Assembly: GCF_031198435.1 (NCBI RefSeq)
Contig: NZ_CP133548.1
Coordinates: forward strand, 2,514,001 to 2,578,000
Reading direction: 5' to 3'
Source of the DNA: Pleionea litopenaei
GTDB lineage: Bacteria > Pseudomonadota > Gammaproteobacteria > Enterobacterales > Kangiellaceae
DNA: 64,000 nt
The position numbers and the translations under genes are program-made. Shown here piece by piece: positions 26,723-35,378 of this stretch; positions within the stretch are counted from its first letter, which is position 1, and every line of letters starts with the position of its first letter. The notes under the pieces were generated by a model. That model did no database searches. It had not been told where the DNA came from and was given only the letters and a program-made list of their open reading frames with translations.

Positions 26723-27709
26723 ATGAAAATAGGTCCGTACCAACTGGACAATCAGTTAGTTCTGGCACCTATGGCAGGCGTCACGGATCGTCCTTTTCGT
26801 ATGCTCTGTAAAGAGCATGGAGCAGGGCTTACCGTATCAGAAATGGTCGCGGCGAATCCACGATTACGAAATACTCGTAAAAGTCGATTACGCTCCGATC
26901 ACACAGGAGAAAAAGGGCTTCGCAGCGTGCAGATTGCCGGTGCTGATCCTGAAATGATGGCTGCCGCTGCCGTTTACAATGTAGCGCAAGGGGCTCAAGT
27001 CATCGATATCAACATGGGTTGCCCTGCCAAAAAGGTCTGTAATAAAGCGGCTGGTTCAGCGCTGATGAAACAGCCTGAATTGGTTGAACAGATTTTACAC
27101 GCTGTAGTGCAAGCCGTTGATGTTCCTGTCAGTCTGAAGATTAGAACCGGTTGGGATTACGATCATAAAAATGGTATCGCGATAGCACAAATTGCGCAGT
27201 CACAAGGCATCGTTTCGCTGGCTGTGCATGGTCGCACTCGAGCTTGTGGTTACAAAGGGCAAGCCGAATACGACACCATTCGAGCTATCAAACAAGCTGT
27301 GAACATTCCTGTCATTGCTAATGGAGACATCAATTCTCCAGAAAAGGCAAAGTATGTATTGGAATACACAGGCGCTGACGCCATCATGATCGGTCGAGCC
27401 GCGCAGGGTCGCCCATGGATTTTTCGAGAGATTGAGCACTTCTTGAATACCGGGCAAAGGTTAAGTGAACCAGAAGTAGACGAAATAGAAGACATCATGC
27501 TTCGGCATATCAGTCATCTGCATTCGTTTTATGGGAAAGGTCAGGGAGCACGCATCGCTCGAAAGCATGTTTCCTGGTATTTGAAGGAGCAGCCAGACAG
27601 TTCTGAGTTCAGAAGCCAGTTCGTACGAATTGAATGCGCTGAACAACAACTGTTAGCTGCGAAGCAGTTCTTTCAACAACAAAAATTGAAACAGGCAAAA
27701 GTAGCATGA
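26723..27709 (+). CDS. dusB: tRNA-dihydrouridine synthase B
   Basis: A 328-residue flavoenzyme that reduces uridine in the tRNA D-loop with NADPH. The TIM-barrel N-terminus ([16 protein letters not shown]), the [19 protein letters not shown] active-site segment, the FMN-binding VHGRTR motif and the ANGDI and [16 protein letters not shown] phosphate-binding segments are all present. The short helical C-terminal domain is complete. It overlaps fis by four bases (ATGA), the conserved dusB-fis operon of gammaproteobacteria, in which DusB translation supports fis expression. Confidence 0.97.
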   Translation: MKIGPYQLDNQLVLAPMAGVTDRPFRMLCKEHGAGLTVSEMVAANPRLRNTRKSRLRSDHTGEKGLRSVQIAGADPEMMAAAAVYNVAQGAQVIDINMGCPAKKVCNKAAGSALMKQPELVEQILHAVVQAVDVPVSLKIRTGWDYDHKNGIAIAQIAQSQGIVSLAVHGRTRACGYKGQAEYDTIRAIKQAVNIPVIANGDINSPEKAKYVLEYTGADAIMIGRAAQGRPWIFREIEHFLNTGQRLSEPEVDEIEDIMLRHISHLHSFYGKGQGARIARKHVSWYLKEQPDSSEFRSQFVRIECAEQQLLAAKQFFQQQKLKQAKVA

Positions 27710-28002
27710 GCATTCTAGAAACAATGGAAACCGTAACAACCACCGAAAACGTAAGTAGTGTGCCTACTGTAGAGCAGCCTACATTACGAGAAAGTGTCAA
27801 CCATGCAATCAAAAATTATTTTGATTCATTAGACGGCCAGACTCCTTCAGAGCTATACGAAATGGTTTTAGCAGAGATTGAAGCACCACTGTTAGAACGC
27901 GTTATGGAATACACTCGAGGAAATCAAACCAAGGCTGCAATTATTTTAGGATTGAACCGAGGAACTTTGCGTAAGAAACTTAAAATTTACGGCTTAAACT
28001 AA
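27706..28002 (+). CDS. fis: DNA-binding protein Fis
   Basis: A 98-residue nucleoid protein, the normal Fis length. The N-terminal beta-hairpin region is followed by the four-helix core, with the C-terminal helix-turn-helix [20 protein letters not shown], nearly identical to enteric Fis. It bends DNA, activates stable RNA promoters and helps site-specific recombination. Translation is probably coupled to dusB through the ATGA overlap. An inverted repeat lies nine bases after the stop. Confidence 0.97.
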   Translation: MSILETMETVTTTENVSSVPTVEQPTLRESVNHAIKNYFDSLDGQTPSELYEMVLAEIEAPLLERVMEYTRGNQTKAAIILGLNRGTLRKKLKIYGLN

Positions 28003-28010
28003 TTTTTTAT

Positions 28011-28032
28011 CGGTGAGGTGCAAACCTCACCG
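28011..28032 (+). terminator. Stem-loop after fis (possible terminator)
   Basis: Perfect 9-bp stem CGGTGAGGT (28011-28019) / ACCTCACCG (28024-28032) with a GCAA tetraloop, a GNRA-type stable loop. There is no T-run directly after it, so it may be a Rho-independent terminator of low efficiency or mainly an mRNA 3'-end protector. Confidence 0.5.
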
Positions 28033-28092
28033 ACTGTTCAACCCCCATTCACCTTTTTTCATTTTCTGACTTCCTGATTGAGAGGCTAACCC

Positions 28093-29664
28093 ATGCAAGA
28101 GTTACGGCCCATTCGACGCGCATTAATCAGTGTTTCGGATAAGACAGGTGTCGTAGAGTTCGCAAAACAATTGGCAGAACTAAACGTCGACATACTTTCT
28201 ACCGGAGGCACCGCAAAACTACTTCAAGAAAGCAACATTCCAGTTACTGAAGTATCTTCATACACCGGCTTTCCAGAAATGATGGATGGCCGTATTAAAA
28301 CATTACACCCCAAGATTCATGGTGCGTTGTTAGGCCGCCGAGGCACTGACGATCAAGTAATGAACGAACATGGCATCGAAGGTATTGATTTACTCGTTGT
28401 AAATTTATACCCGTTTGAACAAACGATTGCGCGCGATGACTGCACACTGCCAATGGCCATCGAAAACATTGATATTGGTGGTCCTACTATGCTGCGAGCG
28501 GCGGCAAAAAATCATCAAGATGTAACGGTTGTTGTTGATCATCATGACTACGCACGAGTGATCTCAGCATTAAAAGCCGACCAAGGTACAGCATTGGCAT
28601 TACGCTTTGAGCTAGCCACTAAAACCTTCTGTCACACGGCAAAATACGATGGTGCTATCGCAAACTACTTAAGCGCCCGTGTTGATTCAGCCGAGCAACC
28701 AAAAGATTTTCCAGATACTCTGTCTCTGCAATTCCAAAAAGCACAAGAAATGCGCTACGGTGAAAACCCGCATCAAAAAGCGGCATTCTACGTTGAAGAC
28801 AATGCCAAAGAGGCAAGTGTCGCAACCGCACAGCAGCTGCAAGGTAAAGAGTTATCGTTCAACAACGTTGCCGATACCGACGCGGCTCTTGAGTGTGTTA
28901 AAAGCTTTCAAACACCGGCATGTGTCATTGTTAAACATGCAAACCCTTGTGGTGTCGCAACCGGTAGCGACATTCTCGAAGCCTACAATCGTGCTTACCA
29001 AACCGATCCGACATCTGCTTTTGGCGGCATCATTGCGTTCAACCGTGAACTCGATAAAGCAACAGCGGCGGCAATCATTGACCGGCAATTTGTTGAAGTT
29101 ATTATTGCGCCAAAAATTTCGAAAGACGCAGAAGCTATCGTTGCTAGTAAGAAAAACGTTCGCTTACTGGCGTGCGGTGAATGGCAAAGCGCAATACCAG
29201 GTTACGACTTTAAGCGAATTAACGGCGGCCTCTTAGTTCAAGACCGTGATCTCGGCAGCATTGGAATCAACGATCTCAAAATTGTTTCTAAAAGAACGCC
29301 TTCAGAACAAGAAATTCGCGACTTATTATTCAGTTGGAAAGTTGCCAAATTTGTAAAGTCGAATGCGATTGTTTATGCGAAAAATGAACAAACGATAGGC
29401 GTGGGCGCAGGACAAATGAGCCGAGTCTATTCGGCAAAGATTGCCGGTATAAAAGCTGCCGATGAGAATCTTATTGTAAAAGGTTCAGTGATGGCTTCAG
29501 ATGCTTTCTTTCCTTTCCGAGATGGAATTGACTCAGCAGCAGACGCTGGAATCACTGCGGTAATTCATCCAGGCGGTTCTATGCGTGATGAAGAAGTTAT
29601 CGCAGCAGCCGATGAACACGATATGGCAATGGTTCTTACTGGTATGCGACATTTCCGCCATTAG
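28093..29664 (+). CDS. purH: Bifunctional AICAR transformylase / IMP cyclohydrolase
   Basis: A 523-residue protein carrying out the last two steps of IMP synthesis: formyl transfer from 10-formyl-THF to AICAR and ring closure. The N-terminal MGS-like cyclohydrolase domain ([33 protein letters not shown]) and the C-terminal transformylase domain ([33 protein letters not shown]) are complete. GAGAGG lies upstream of the ATG. It has its own strong terminator. purD follows after one intervening outer-membrane-protein gene, whereas purH and purD are adjacent in many relatives. Confidence 0.98.
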   Translation: MQELRPIRRALISVSDKTGVVEFAKQLAELNVDILSTGGTAKLLQESNIPVTEVSSYTGFPEMMDGRIKTLHPKIHGALLGRRGTDDQVMNEHGIEGIDLLVVNLYPFEQTIARDDCTLPMAIENIDIGGPTMLRAAAKNHQDVTVVVDHHDYARVISALKADQGTALALRFELATKTFCHTAKYDGAIANYLSARVDSAEQPKDFPDTLSLQFQKAQEMRYGENPHQKAAFYVEDNAKEASVATAQQLQGKELSFNNVADTDAALECVKSFQTPACVIVKHANPCGVATGSDILEAYNRAYQTDPTSAFGGIIAFNRELDKATAAAIIDRQFVEVIIAPKISKDAEAIVASKKNVRLLACGEWQSAIPGYDFKRINGGLLVQDRDLGSIGINDLKIVSKRTPSEQEIRDLLFSWKVAKFVKSNAIVYAKNEQTIGVGAGQMSRVYSAKIAGIKAADENLIVKGSVMASDAFFPFRDGIDSAADAGITAVIHPGGSMRDEEVIAAADEHDMAMVLTGMRHFRH

Positions 29665-29689
29665 TCTAAAAATTAATCTTCCATCTTTA

Positions 29690-29729
29690 TTTAGCGCAGC
29701 AGTTTTCTACTAGCTGCGCTAAATTTTTT
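29690..29729 (+). terminator. Rho-independent terminator of purH
   Basis: An 11-bp perfect stem TTTAGCGCAGC (29690-29700) / GCTGCGCTAAA (29713-29723) with a 12-base loop and six T at 29724-29729. Confidence 0.9.
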
Positions 29730-29822
29730 CTTCATTCAGATTCCGTTCATTTTTCGCCGCTTATTATTCACTTCAAGCAGACAGTCTGCGAAATTAAATT
29801 AACTTAATAAAGGAAGTAAATT

Positions 29823-30365
29823 ATGAAAAAGCAAATGATCGTTACAGCCATCGCTTCAGTTTTGTCCGTTTCAGCTTTTGCTGGCAGCCCATCATTTGAT
29901 TTTGTTGAGGGTGGTTACGCCGACAACTACGAAACAGATGGAATGTTAATTCGTGGTAACAAAACATTGAATGACAATTTCTTCTTAACAGCATCGTATG
30001 AAACCGTTGGCGAAAACGGAGTAGACCTCAACTCAACGTTATTTGGTCTCGGTTACAAGTTTGACCTTGACGACAGTTCAGCTATCTACACAAAAGTCTC
30101 TTACTTTGATTTCGAAGTAGACGCGGGTGCTGGCTCTGAAAGCGATGATGGCTTTGAGCTTGGTCTGGGTTACCGAACCCAAATCTCAAAGGCCACTCAG
30201 ATTTACACCGAAGTTAACCACTTAGAAGTCGATAGCGATTCAGCCACTCAATTGGTTATCGGTGCTCGTCAAAGTTTCGCAGGTAACCTTGGTGCCTTCA
30301 TCGAAGTCAAAAAAGACGATTTCGATAACGACGGCTTTGCATTGGGCTTAAACTACAGCTTCTAA
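29823..30365 (+). CDS. Small outer-membrane beta-barrel protein, family not recognised
   Basis: A 180-residue protein with a clear signal peptide (MKKQMIVTAIASVLSVSAFA, cut before GSP) and alternating amphipathic strands such as NFFLTASYETV, AIYTKVSYFDF and QIYTEVNHLEV. It ends with a C-terminal Phe (LNYSF), the BAM-targeting signature. This predicts an 8-strand OmpA-like or YfaZ-like barrel. AAAGGAAG sits at ideal spacing before the ATG and suggests strong translation. It is inserted between purH and purD as an independent unit with terminators on both sides. No specific function can be assigned. Confidence 0.78.
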   Translation: MKKQMIVTAIASVLSVSAFAGSPSFDFVEGGYADNYETDGMLIRGNKTLNDNFFLTASYETVGENGVDLNSTLFGLGYKFDLDDSSAIYTKVSYFDFEVDAGAGSESDDGFELGLGYRTQISKATQIYTEVNHLEVDSDSATQLVIGARQSFAGNLGAFIEVKKDDFDNDGFALGLNYSF

Positions 30366-30376
30366 GAAAAAACCTC

Positions 30377-30405
30377 ACTCGGTCGCCGGTTTTGCGCGAC
30401 CGAGT
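30377..30405 (+). terminator. Terminator of the small outer-membrane protein gene
   Basis: A 10-bp perfect stem ACTCGGTCGC (30377-30386) / GCGACCGAGT (30396-30405) with a 9-base loop, 11 bases after the stop. The following tract (CCTTTATC) is a poor U-tail. Confidence 0.65.
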
Positions 30406-30466
30406 CCTTTATCGATTGCTCTATTCACGATAAAATCACCTTAATTTTGAACAATCGAGAATAGCA

Positions 30467-31747
30467 ATGAATGTATTAGTGATTGGCAGTGGTGGCCGAG
30501 AGCATGCCTTAGCCTGGAAAGCAGCCCAAAACCCTTCCGTAGAAACCGTCTTTGTTGCACCAGGAAATGCCGGCACAGCAACCGAAGAAAAGCTCAAGAA
30601 CATTGACATTCAGCCAACGAATACCGAAGCATTAATTACTTTTGCTAAGGAAAATCAGGTTGAACTAACCATTGTTGGTCCAGAAGCGCCATTAGTCATT
30701 GGTGTGGTTGACGCCTTCACTGAGGCTGGACTTAAAATATTTGGACCGACGCAAGGTGCAGCACAACTTGAAGGTTCAAAGGCATTCACCAAAGACTTCT
30801 TAGCTCGGCACCAAATTCCCACAGCAGGCTATGGTAACTTCACCGACATCGAAGCTGCTAAAGCCTATGTTAAAAAAATGGGCACTCCCATTGTGATTAA
30901 GGCCGATGGCTTAGCAGCCGGGAAAGGCGTCATCATCGCTGAAACCGAAGAGCAAGCCTTTGCCGCCATCGACGATATGCTTGAGGGTAATAAATTTGGC
31001 GACGCCGGCTCGAGAGTGGTTGTTGAAGAGTTTTTAGCCGGTGAAGAAGCCAGCTTTATCGTTATGGTTGATGGTGAGAATGTTTTACCACTTGCTACAT
31101 CTCAAGACCATAAAGCTCGCGACGATGGCGATAAGGGACCGAACACTGGCGGAATGGGAGCCTACTCGCCTGCTCCTGTGGTTACTCAAGAAATCCATGA
31201 CCGTGTAATGAAAAAAGTTATTTGGCCAACCGTAAAAGGCATGGCCAGCGAAGGACATCCGTATACTGGTTTTTTGTACGCTGGTTTAATGATAGACGCA
31301 AACGGAAATGCCAAGGTACTTGAGTATAATTGCCGATTCGGTGACCCAGAAACTCAACCGATTATGTTTCGCATGAAGTCAGACTTAGTCGACTTGTGCT
31401 TAAAGGCCATCGATAAACAACTTGATCAAGCCGATTGTGAATGGGACGAACGTGCATCGCTTGGCGTGGTTTTAGCGGCTGGTGGTTATCCTGATAGTTA
31501 TGCAAAAGGTGAGGTTATTGAAGGCCTCGACGATAACATTAGCGATACCAAAGTCTTCCATGCAGGAACGGCCTTAGAAAATGGAAACGTTGTCACAGCC
31601 GGAGGCCGTGTACTCTGTGTCGTAGGATTAGGCGATACAGTAACAGAAGCACAACAAAAGGCCTATCAACGTGCAAAAAGCATCTCTTGGAATAATGTTT
31701 ATAAACGAAACGATATCGGCCACAAAGCCATTGCTCGTGAACAATAA
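30467..31747 (+). CDS. purD: Phosphoribosylamine-glycine ligase (GAR synthetase)
   Basis: A 426-residue ATP-grasp enzyme that joins glycine to phosphoribosylamine in purine synthesis. Landmarks are the N-terminal MNVLVIGSGGREHALAWK, the ATP-grasp segment PIVIKADGLAAGKGVIIAET, the metal-site region MGAYSPAPV and LEYNCRFGDPETQ, and the C-terminal domain to HKAIARE. Length is normal. A terminator begins six bases after the stop and runs into the next gene's start codon. Confidence 0.98.
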   Translation: MNVLVIGSGGREHALAWKAAQNPSVETVFVAPGNAGTATEEKLKNIDIQPTNTEALITFAKENQVELTIVGPEAPLVIGVVDAFTEAGLKIFGPTQGAAQLEGSKAFTKDFLARHQIPTAGYGNFTDIEAAKAYVKKMGTPIVIKADGLAAGKGVIIAETEEQAFAAIDDMLEGNKFGDAGSRVVVEEFLAGEEASFIVMVDGENVLPLATSQDHKARDDGDKGPNTGGMGAYSPAPVVTQEIHDRVMKKVIWPTVKGMASEGHPYTGFLYAGLMIDANGNAKVLEYNCRFGDPETQPIMFRMKSDLVDLCLKAIDKQLDQADCEWDERASLGVVLAAGGYPDSYAKGEVIEGLDDNISDTKVFHAGTALENGNVVTAGGRVLCVVGLGDTVTEAQQKAYQRAKSISWNNVYKRNDIGHKAIAREQ

Positions 31748-31753
31748 TAGGAG

Positions 31754-31777
31754 AGGCCGCTAACTGCGGCCTTTTTT
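31754..31777 (+). terminator. purD terminator that abuts the ydbH start codon
   Basis: A 7-bp stem AGGCCGC (31754-31760) / GCGGCCT (31766-31772) with a 5-base loop and T-run 31772-31777. The next base is the A of the ydbH ATG. The purine-rich AGGAGAGG is inside or before the stem and is too far from the ATG (~22 bases) to serve as its Shine-Dalgarno. Confidence 0.85.
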
Positions 31778-34189
31778 ATGCGTAAACTAGTAAAGCGAAT
31801 TTTCTATTCATTGAGCGCACTAGCTTTAATGCTTGTTGCGTTGTATTTAAGCGTTCCAGTAATTGCAAAGTGGCAAATAGCAGAGCGACTGCCCAATGGT
31901 TTTTCCATCGAAGCCATAGACATTCCTTATGGGACTTTCGATAGTTTTTGGATTAAAAATCTAGTCATTAGGGACGAATTTAATAATCAAATAACGGTAT
32001 CTGATCTAAAGTTATCTTTTTCGATTTTTGAGTTGGCCGTAAAAAAAATATCTATCGGCCAAGTTAATCTCGACATACCCGAAGTAGATTCTCTAAGGCT
32101 TATCAACAACTCGGCATCAAACGCTTCGTCGTCAACTTCATTTAATTTACCTTTCTTATTAGCTATTGATCAAATAACAGGTAAAACCCGATACAACAAC
32201 ACCGAGTTTCAAGTACAGGGGCAAGCCAATTTTAACGGTGACAAAAATCAATTGAGTTTGGATGTATCTTCATCGGTTGGTGCTCGCGGTACGCTTAAGT
32301 TAAATCAAACCGACATTGAGAATCTCGATGTTTATTTTGAAACTGTTCAATTACCGATTAACTTACTGTCTCCTTTTTATCGAAACCTATTATCAGAACA
32401 TAATACAAGCCTTTCGGGGCTTATCGATGTGAAAATAGAGGATACCTTTCGATTAAATGATATTTACGACTTTAATTTTAAAGAACTAATCGTAGATTTA
32501 AAGATCAGCGAACTAGCGATTGAACACCCTCATGGCATGTTAACGTCGCCTTTACTAAGCGCTAAAATTAAGAAAACCCCAAATGACTTAACAGTGAATA
32601 CTTCTCTGATTAGCAATATAACGCTTGCTAAAGCGCTAACTTTTTCTAAGAAAGCAAACTTTAAAGTAGCTATGAACGACGCGTTCATTTCCCTTAATAC
32701 CGATAGAGTGACGTTTATATTTCCCATTTTTATTGATGACCAAATTGAAGTACATTCTAAAGGCACTTATTCTTTAAATTCAAAAGAAATCAATTCAAAT
32801 CACCAGTTTGCATCTAAAGAAATATCGAACGTTTCTTTGCCGGTGGATTTTTTGAAAAGCTATTCAGCAGAAAACATTCATGGTCAATTTGAACTGTCTG
32901 GAAGCACTGACGCTCCTGAAGTAATACAAATCAGTCATGCACAAGTAAAGGGGCAGAAGCTAAAACTAAGCTATCAAGACATAGATTTTAATTCTCAGCT
33001 ATTTTCTATAGCGTTACGACCCTTTGATCTTAGCTTAAGAGACATTAATGGAAGTTACTCATTCGACATCAGTAACTTAATACTCAACCAGTACGCCACG
33101 AATATACCTGGCGTTCAAAAAGGAAAGTTTAGCCGCAGTAAAGCGATTACTTCTATTGAAAATCGTACAACGGCTCCAAAAGATAGAATGTCTTCAGACT
33201 ACTCCACTATTGTGATCGATGGCCGTCAAACAATGACTATCAATCAAACCAAAAAACAATGGCGCGTTGGGGTTCAGGGCGAAACAAAGCTCTATAAGCC
33301 CAAGCCCCTAATTCGCACTCAATTAATGAATGCCAAGTGGTTAAAGCAAATTACGTTCAATGCGCCCATTATTACTTCACTTGATTTCAAGCTATCTATT
33401 GAAAACGATGTCATTAACTCTTTAGTAACAAAGTCATCGAGCACCCTCGCAAACTGGTCATTTACAGACTCGCAAATTTACAACTCTCAATTAATGTTAG
33501 ACAGCCTAGATAATGAGACTTGGGATACTCTAAAATTTAAGTTCATGACCTTGGCCCGTTTAAAGGGATCCGATGATCAAGAACATGAAATTATTGGTAC
33601 AGTAAAGATGTTTCCTATAATAAAACTTAAAGACATTGAAATTGATTCAACGATATTTGAAGGTCGTCTTAGCGGCTATACGTCATCAGAGTGGCAAGAG
33701 GTTGACCAATTGTCAGGTACTCTCTCACTGAGCAACCTCGAATTAAAAAACCTCGTTGAGTTTATCCAACCAGACGACTTAAATGCCAAAGGGAAAGTGA
33801 CCGGAAACCTGCCCTTTTTCATGGTCGATGGCTATCCACAAATTAAAAATGGACAATTGAGCTCCACCGGTGGAGTGATTGAATATGTTCCTGGAGGCGT
33901 AAAACAACAACTTACAAAGGATAACGTAAGCGATATCGCCACCATCGCACTTCAAAACTTTCACTATAGCAGCATGCAAATTAATTTAATTGAGAATACA
34001 CCTTGTGAGTTCAATATTAAATTGCGACTAGAGGGAAATAACCCAGATATGGGTAGTAAACAAGCGCAAATATTCAATATAAACTACCAACCTAAATCGA
34101 ACGTTAATTTATACTATCTTATGTTACTCGGTGCTGATAATCTTAAAGACATTGAAAATGATAAACTTCATTCAGGTTGCGTTAATTAA
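31778..34189 (+). CDS. ydbH: YdbH-family intermembrane phospholipid transport protein
   Basis: An 803-residue AsmA-like protein with an N-terminal membrane anchor (~residues 8-27) and a long periplasmic region of repeated beta-strands that would form a hydrophobic groove. The last ~100 residues (GVIEYVPGG, then INLIENTPCEFNIKLRLEGNNP) match the end of E. coli YdbH, which is somewhat longer (879 residues). In E. coli YdbH bridges the membranes with the lipoprotein YnbE and is partly redundant with TamB and YhdP in moving phospholipids to the outer membrane. The ynbE and ydbL genes follow here, confirming the operon. The start is oddly placed straight after the purD terminator. Confidence 0.88.
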   Translation: MRKLVKRIFYSLSALALMLVALYLSVPVIAKWQIAERLPNGFSIEAIDIPYGTFDSFWIKNLVIRDEFNNQITVSDLKLSFSIFELAVKKISIGQVNLDIPEVDSLRLINNSASNASSSTSFNLPFLLAIDQITGKTRYNNTEFQVQGQANFNGDKNQLSLDVSSSVGARGTLKLNQTDIENLDVYFETVQLPINLLSPFYRNLLSEHNTSLSGLIDVKIEDTFRLNDIYDFNFKELIVDLKISELAIEHPHGMLTSPLLSAKIKKTPNDLTVNTSLISNITLAKALTFSKKANFKVAMNDAFISLNTDRVTFIFPIFIDDQIEVHSKGTYSLNSKEINSNHQFASKEISNVSLPVDFLKSYSAENIHGQFELSGSTDAPEVIQISHAQVKGQKLKLSYQDIDFNSQLFSIALRPFDLSLRDINGSYSFDISNLILNQYATNIPGVQKGKFSRSKAITSIENRTTAPKDRMSSDYSTIVIDGRQTMTINQTKKQWRVGVQGETKLYKPKPLIRTQLMNAKWLKQITFNAPIITSLDFKLSIENDVINSLVTKSSSTLANWSFTDSQIYNSQLMLDSLDNETWDTLKFKFMTLARLKGSDDQEHEIIGTVKMFPIIKLKDIEIDSTIFEGRLSGYTSSEWQEVDQLSGTLSLSNLELKNLVEFIQPDDLNAKGKVTGNLPFFMVDGYPQIKNGQLSSTGGVIEYVPGGVKQQLTKDNVSDIATIALQNFHYSSMQINLIENTPCEFNIKLRLEGNNPDMGSKQAQIFNINYQPKSNVNLYYLMLLGADNLKDIENDKLHSGCVN

Positions 34190-34239
34190 ACTCAGCTATC
34201 TTGTGGTATAGATTATTAAAGAATTTTTGGGAGGGTAAT

Positions 34240-34410
34240 ATGAAGCAAATTCTGGCGCTAGCAACCCTAACAGCCGTGCTTTCCGGTTGCACTATTCGAC
34301 TAGAGCAAGGTGAAAAGCCATTAGAAGTGAACTTAAACATCAAACATGACATTCGTATAAAAATCGAAAATGATGTTAAAGATATTTTAAACGATGACGA
34401 CTTATTTTAG
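34240..34410 (+). CDS. ynbE: YnbE-family outer-membrane lipoprotein
   Basis: A 56-residue protein. The signal peptide ends in a lipobox LSGC (Cys near residue 17), and the mature part has the YnbE pattern (EVNLNIKHDIRIKIENDVKDIL) ending DDLF. The start at ATG 34240 follows a strong GGGAGGG site; an earlier frame opening at 34201 would add residues ahead of the signal peptide. In E. coli, YnbE multimerises and contacts the C-terminus of YdbH to complete the periplasmic lipid bridge. The next gene, ydbL, begins nine bases later. Confidence 0.88.
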   Translation: MKQILALATLTAVLSGCTIRLEQGEKPLEVNLNIKHDIRIKIENDVKDILNDDDLF

Positions 34411-34419
34411 GAGCTCACT

Positions 34420-34761
34420 ATGATAACCCGTAGCTTTAAATCACTCTTTACTGTTCTAGTGCTGTGCCTAACCTTTGGTTTAAGTACTGCCATGGCTGCT
34501 GACCTAGACTCAGCTAAAGCATCCGGATTAATTGGCGAGAAACCAGACGGTTACCTAGGTCTGGTAGTTTCTGATGCTCCAGCCGACGTAAAGGCACTGG
34601 TTGAAGAAGTAAATACTAAGCGCAAACAAAAGTACTTAGAAATTGCGAACAAGCGCAATGCAACATTAGCCGATGTTGAAAGAATTGCCGGCGAAGCCGC
34701 TTTGAAGAAAACTCTTCCCGGACATTATATTTTTAAGAACGGCGAGTGGGTAAAGAAATAA
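34420..34761 (+). CDS. ydbL: YdbL-family periplasmic protein (DUF1318)
   Basis: A 113-residue protein with a signal peptide (to ~residue 26, AMAA) and the DUF1318 domain: LDSAKASGLIGEKPDGYLG, then NTKRKQKYLEIANKRN and the C-terminal HYIFKNGEWVKK. In E. coli YdbL modulates the YdbH-YnbE interaction as a periplasmic chaperone-like partner. It is the last gene of the operon. Its stop is only three bases from the stop of the convergent GST gene, leaving no room for a separate terminator. Confidence 0.92.
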   Translation: MITRSFKSLFTVLVLCLTFGLSTAMAADLDSAKASGLIGEKPDGYLGLVVSDAPADVKALVEEVNTKRKQKYLEIANKRNATLADVERIAGEAALKKTLPGHYIFKNGEWVKK

Positions 34762-34764
34762 ACT

Positions 34765-35361
34765 TTAATCGCTTGGTTGAGTTTGTTTGATCGATGGTCG
34801 GTTTTGGAACAACTGAAATCGACTCATCACTTGGCTGCCAATACAGTCCAAATCAGAGTGTCGAAATGCCATATAGTCAATCAGACATGCCAAGTTGATA
34901 TCTAGCAGATTAAATCCATCAGGCATCAGCGTCATACGATTTTCTAATTCTTCAAACCCTCGACGCAATCCATCGTTAAATCTTTGCCACCAAAAATCAG
35001 ATTTTAAACCATCACCATCCCTCATAATTTCTTGACGGCGAGCCACGGCTAAGTCTAAAAGACCTGAAGTCAATGAATAAGTAGTACGTAACGCCCAACT
35101 GGATTGAACGGGTTGCCAGAGTTTACCTTGATTAAATTCAGCATCAAGATACTGACATATAACTTCGCTATCAAAAATCCCATCATCCTTGTCAGTAATT
35201 AAACAAGGAACTTTACCCAGGGGATTAGCCTTTAGAAACTCTACATTATTATCAAACGGATGTGTTTGAACTTCGATAGATTTTGGGTCTAAATTAACTT
35301 CACGCAAAACAATTTGCGCAGTTCTAGCGTAGGGCGATGCAGTAGAATAAAAAAGTTTCAT
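34765..35361 (-). CDS. Glutathione S-transferase family protein
   Basis: A 198-residue protein with an N-terminal thioredoxin-like domain (MKLFYSTASPYARTAQIVLRE, NPLGKVPCLIT with the cis-Pro, then DSEVICQYLD with the Glu-Ser-type glutathione contact reading Ser-Glu) and a C-terminal helical domain. It is similar to YibF-like bacterial GSTs. The catalytic residue would be one of the Ser residues near position 6-9. Substrate unknown. It converges on ydbL and lies just downstream of the Ycf46-like ATPase on the same strand, 17 bases apart, so the two may be cotranscribed. Confidence 0.87.
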   Translation of the reverse strand: MKLFYSTASPYARTAQIVLREVNLDPKSIEVQTHPFDNNVEFLKANPLGKVPCLITDKDDGIFDSEVICQYLDAEFNQGKLWQPVQSSWALRTTYSLTSGLLDLAVARRQEIMRDGDGLKSDFWWQRFNDGLRRGFEELENRMTLMPDGFNLLDINLACLIDYMAFRHSDLDCIGSQVMSRFQLFQNRPSIKQTQPSD

Positions 35362-35378
35362 CTAAATACCTTAGTCGA

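Noticed and set aside
28679-29236. A 185-codon frame inside purH
   Set aside because: It is an out-of-frame reading of the complete purH gene, rich in Lys/Gln/Arg and without any motif.
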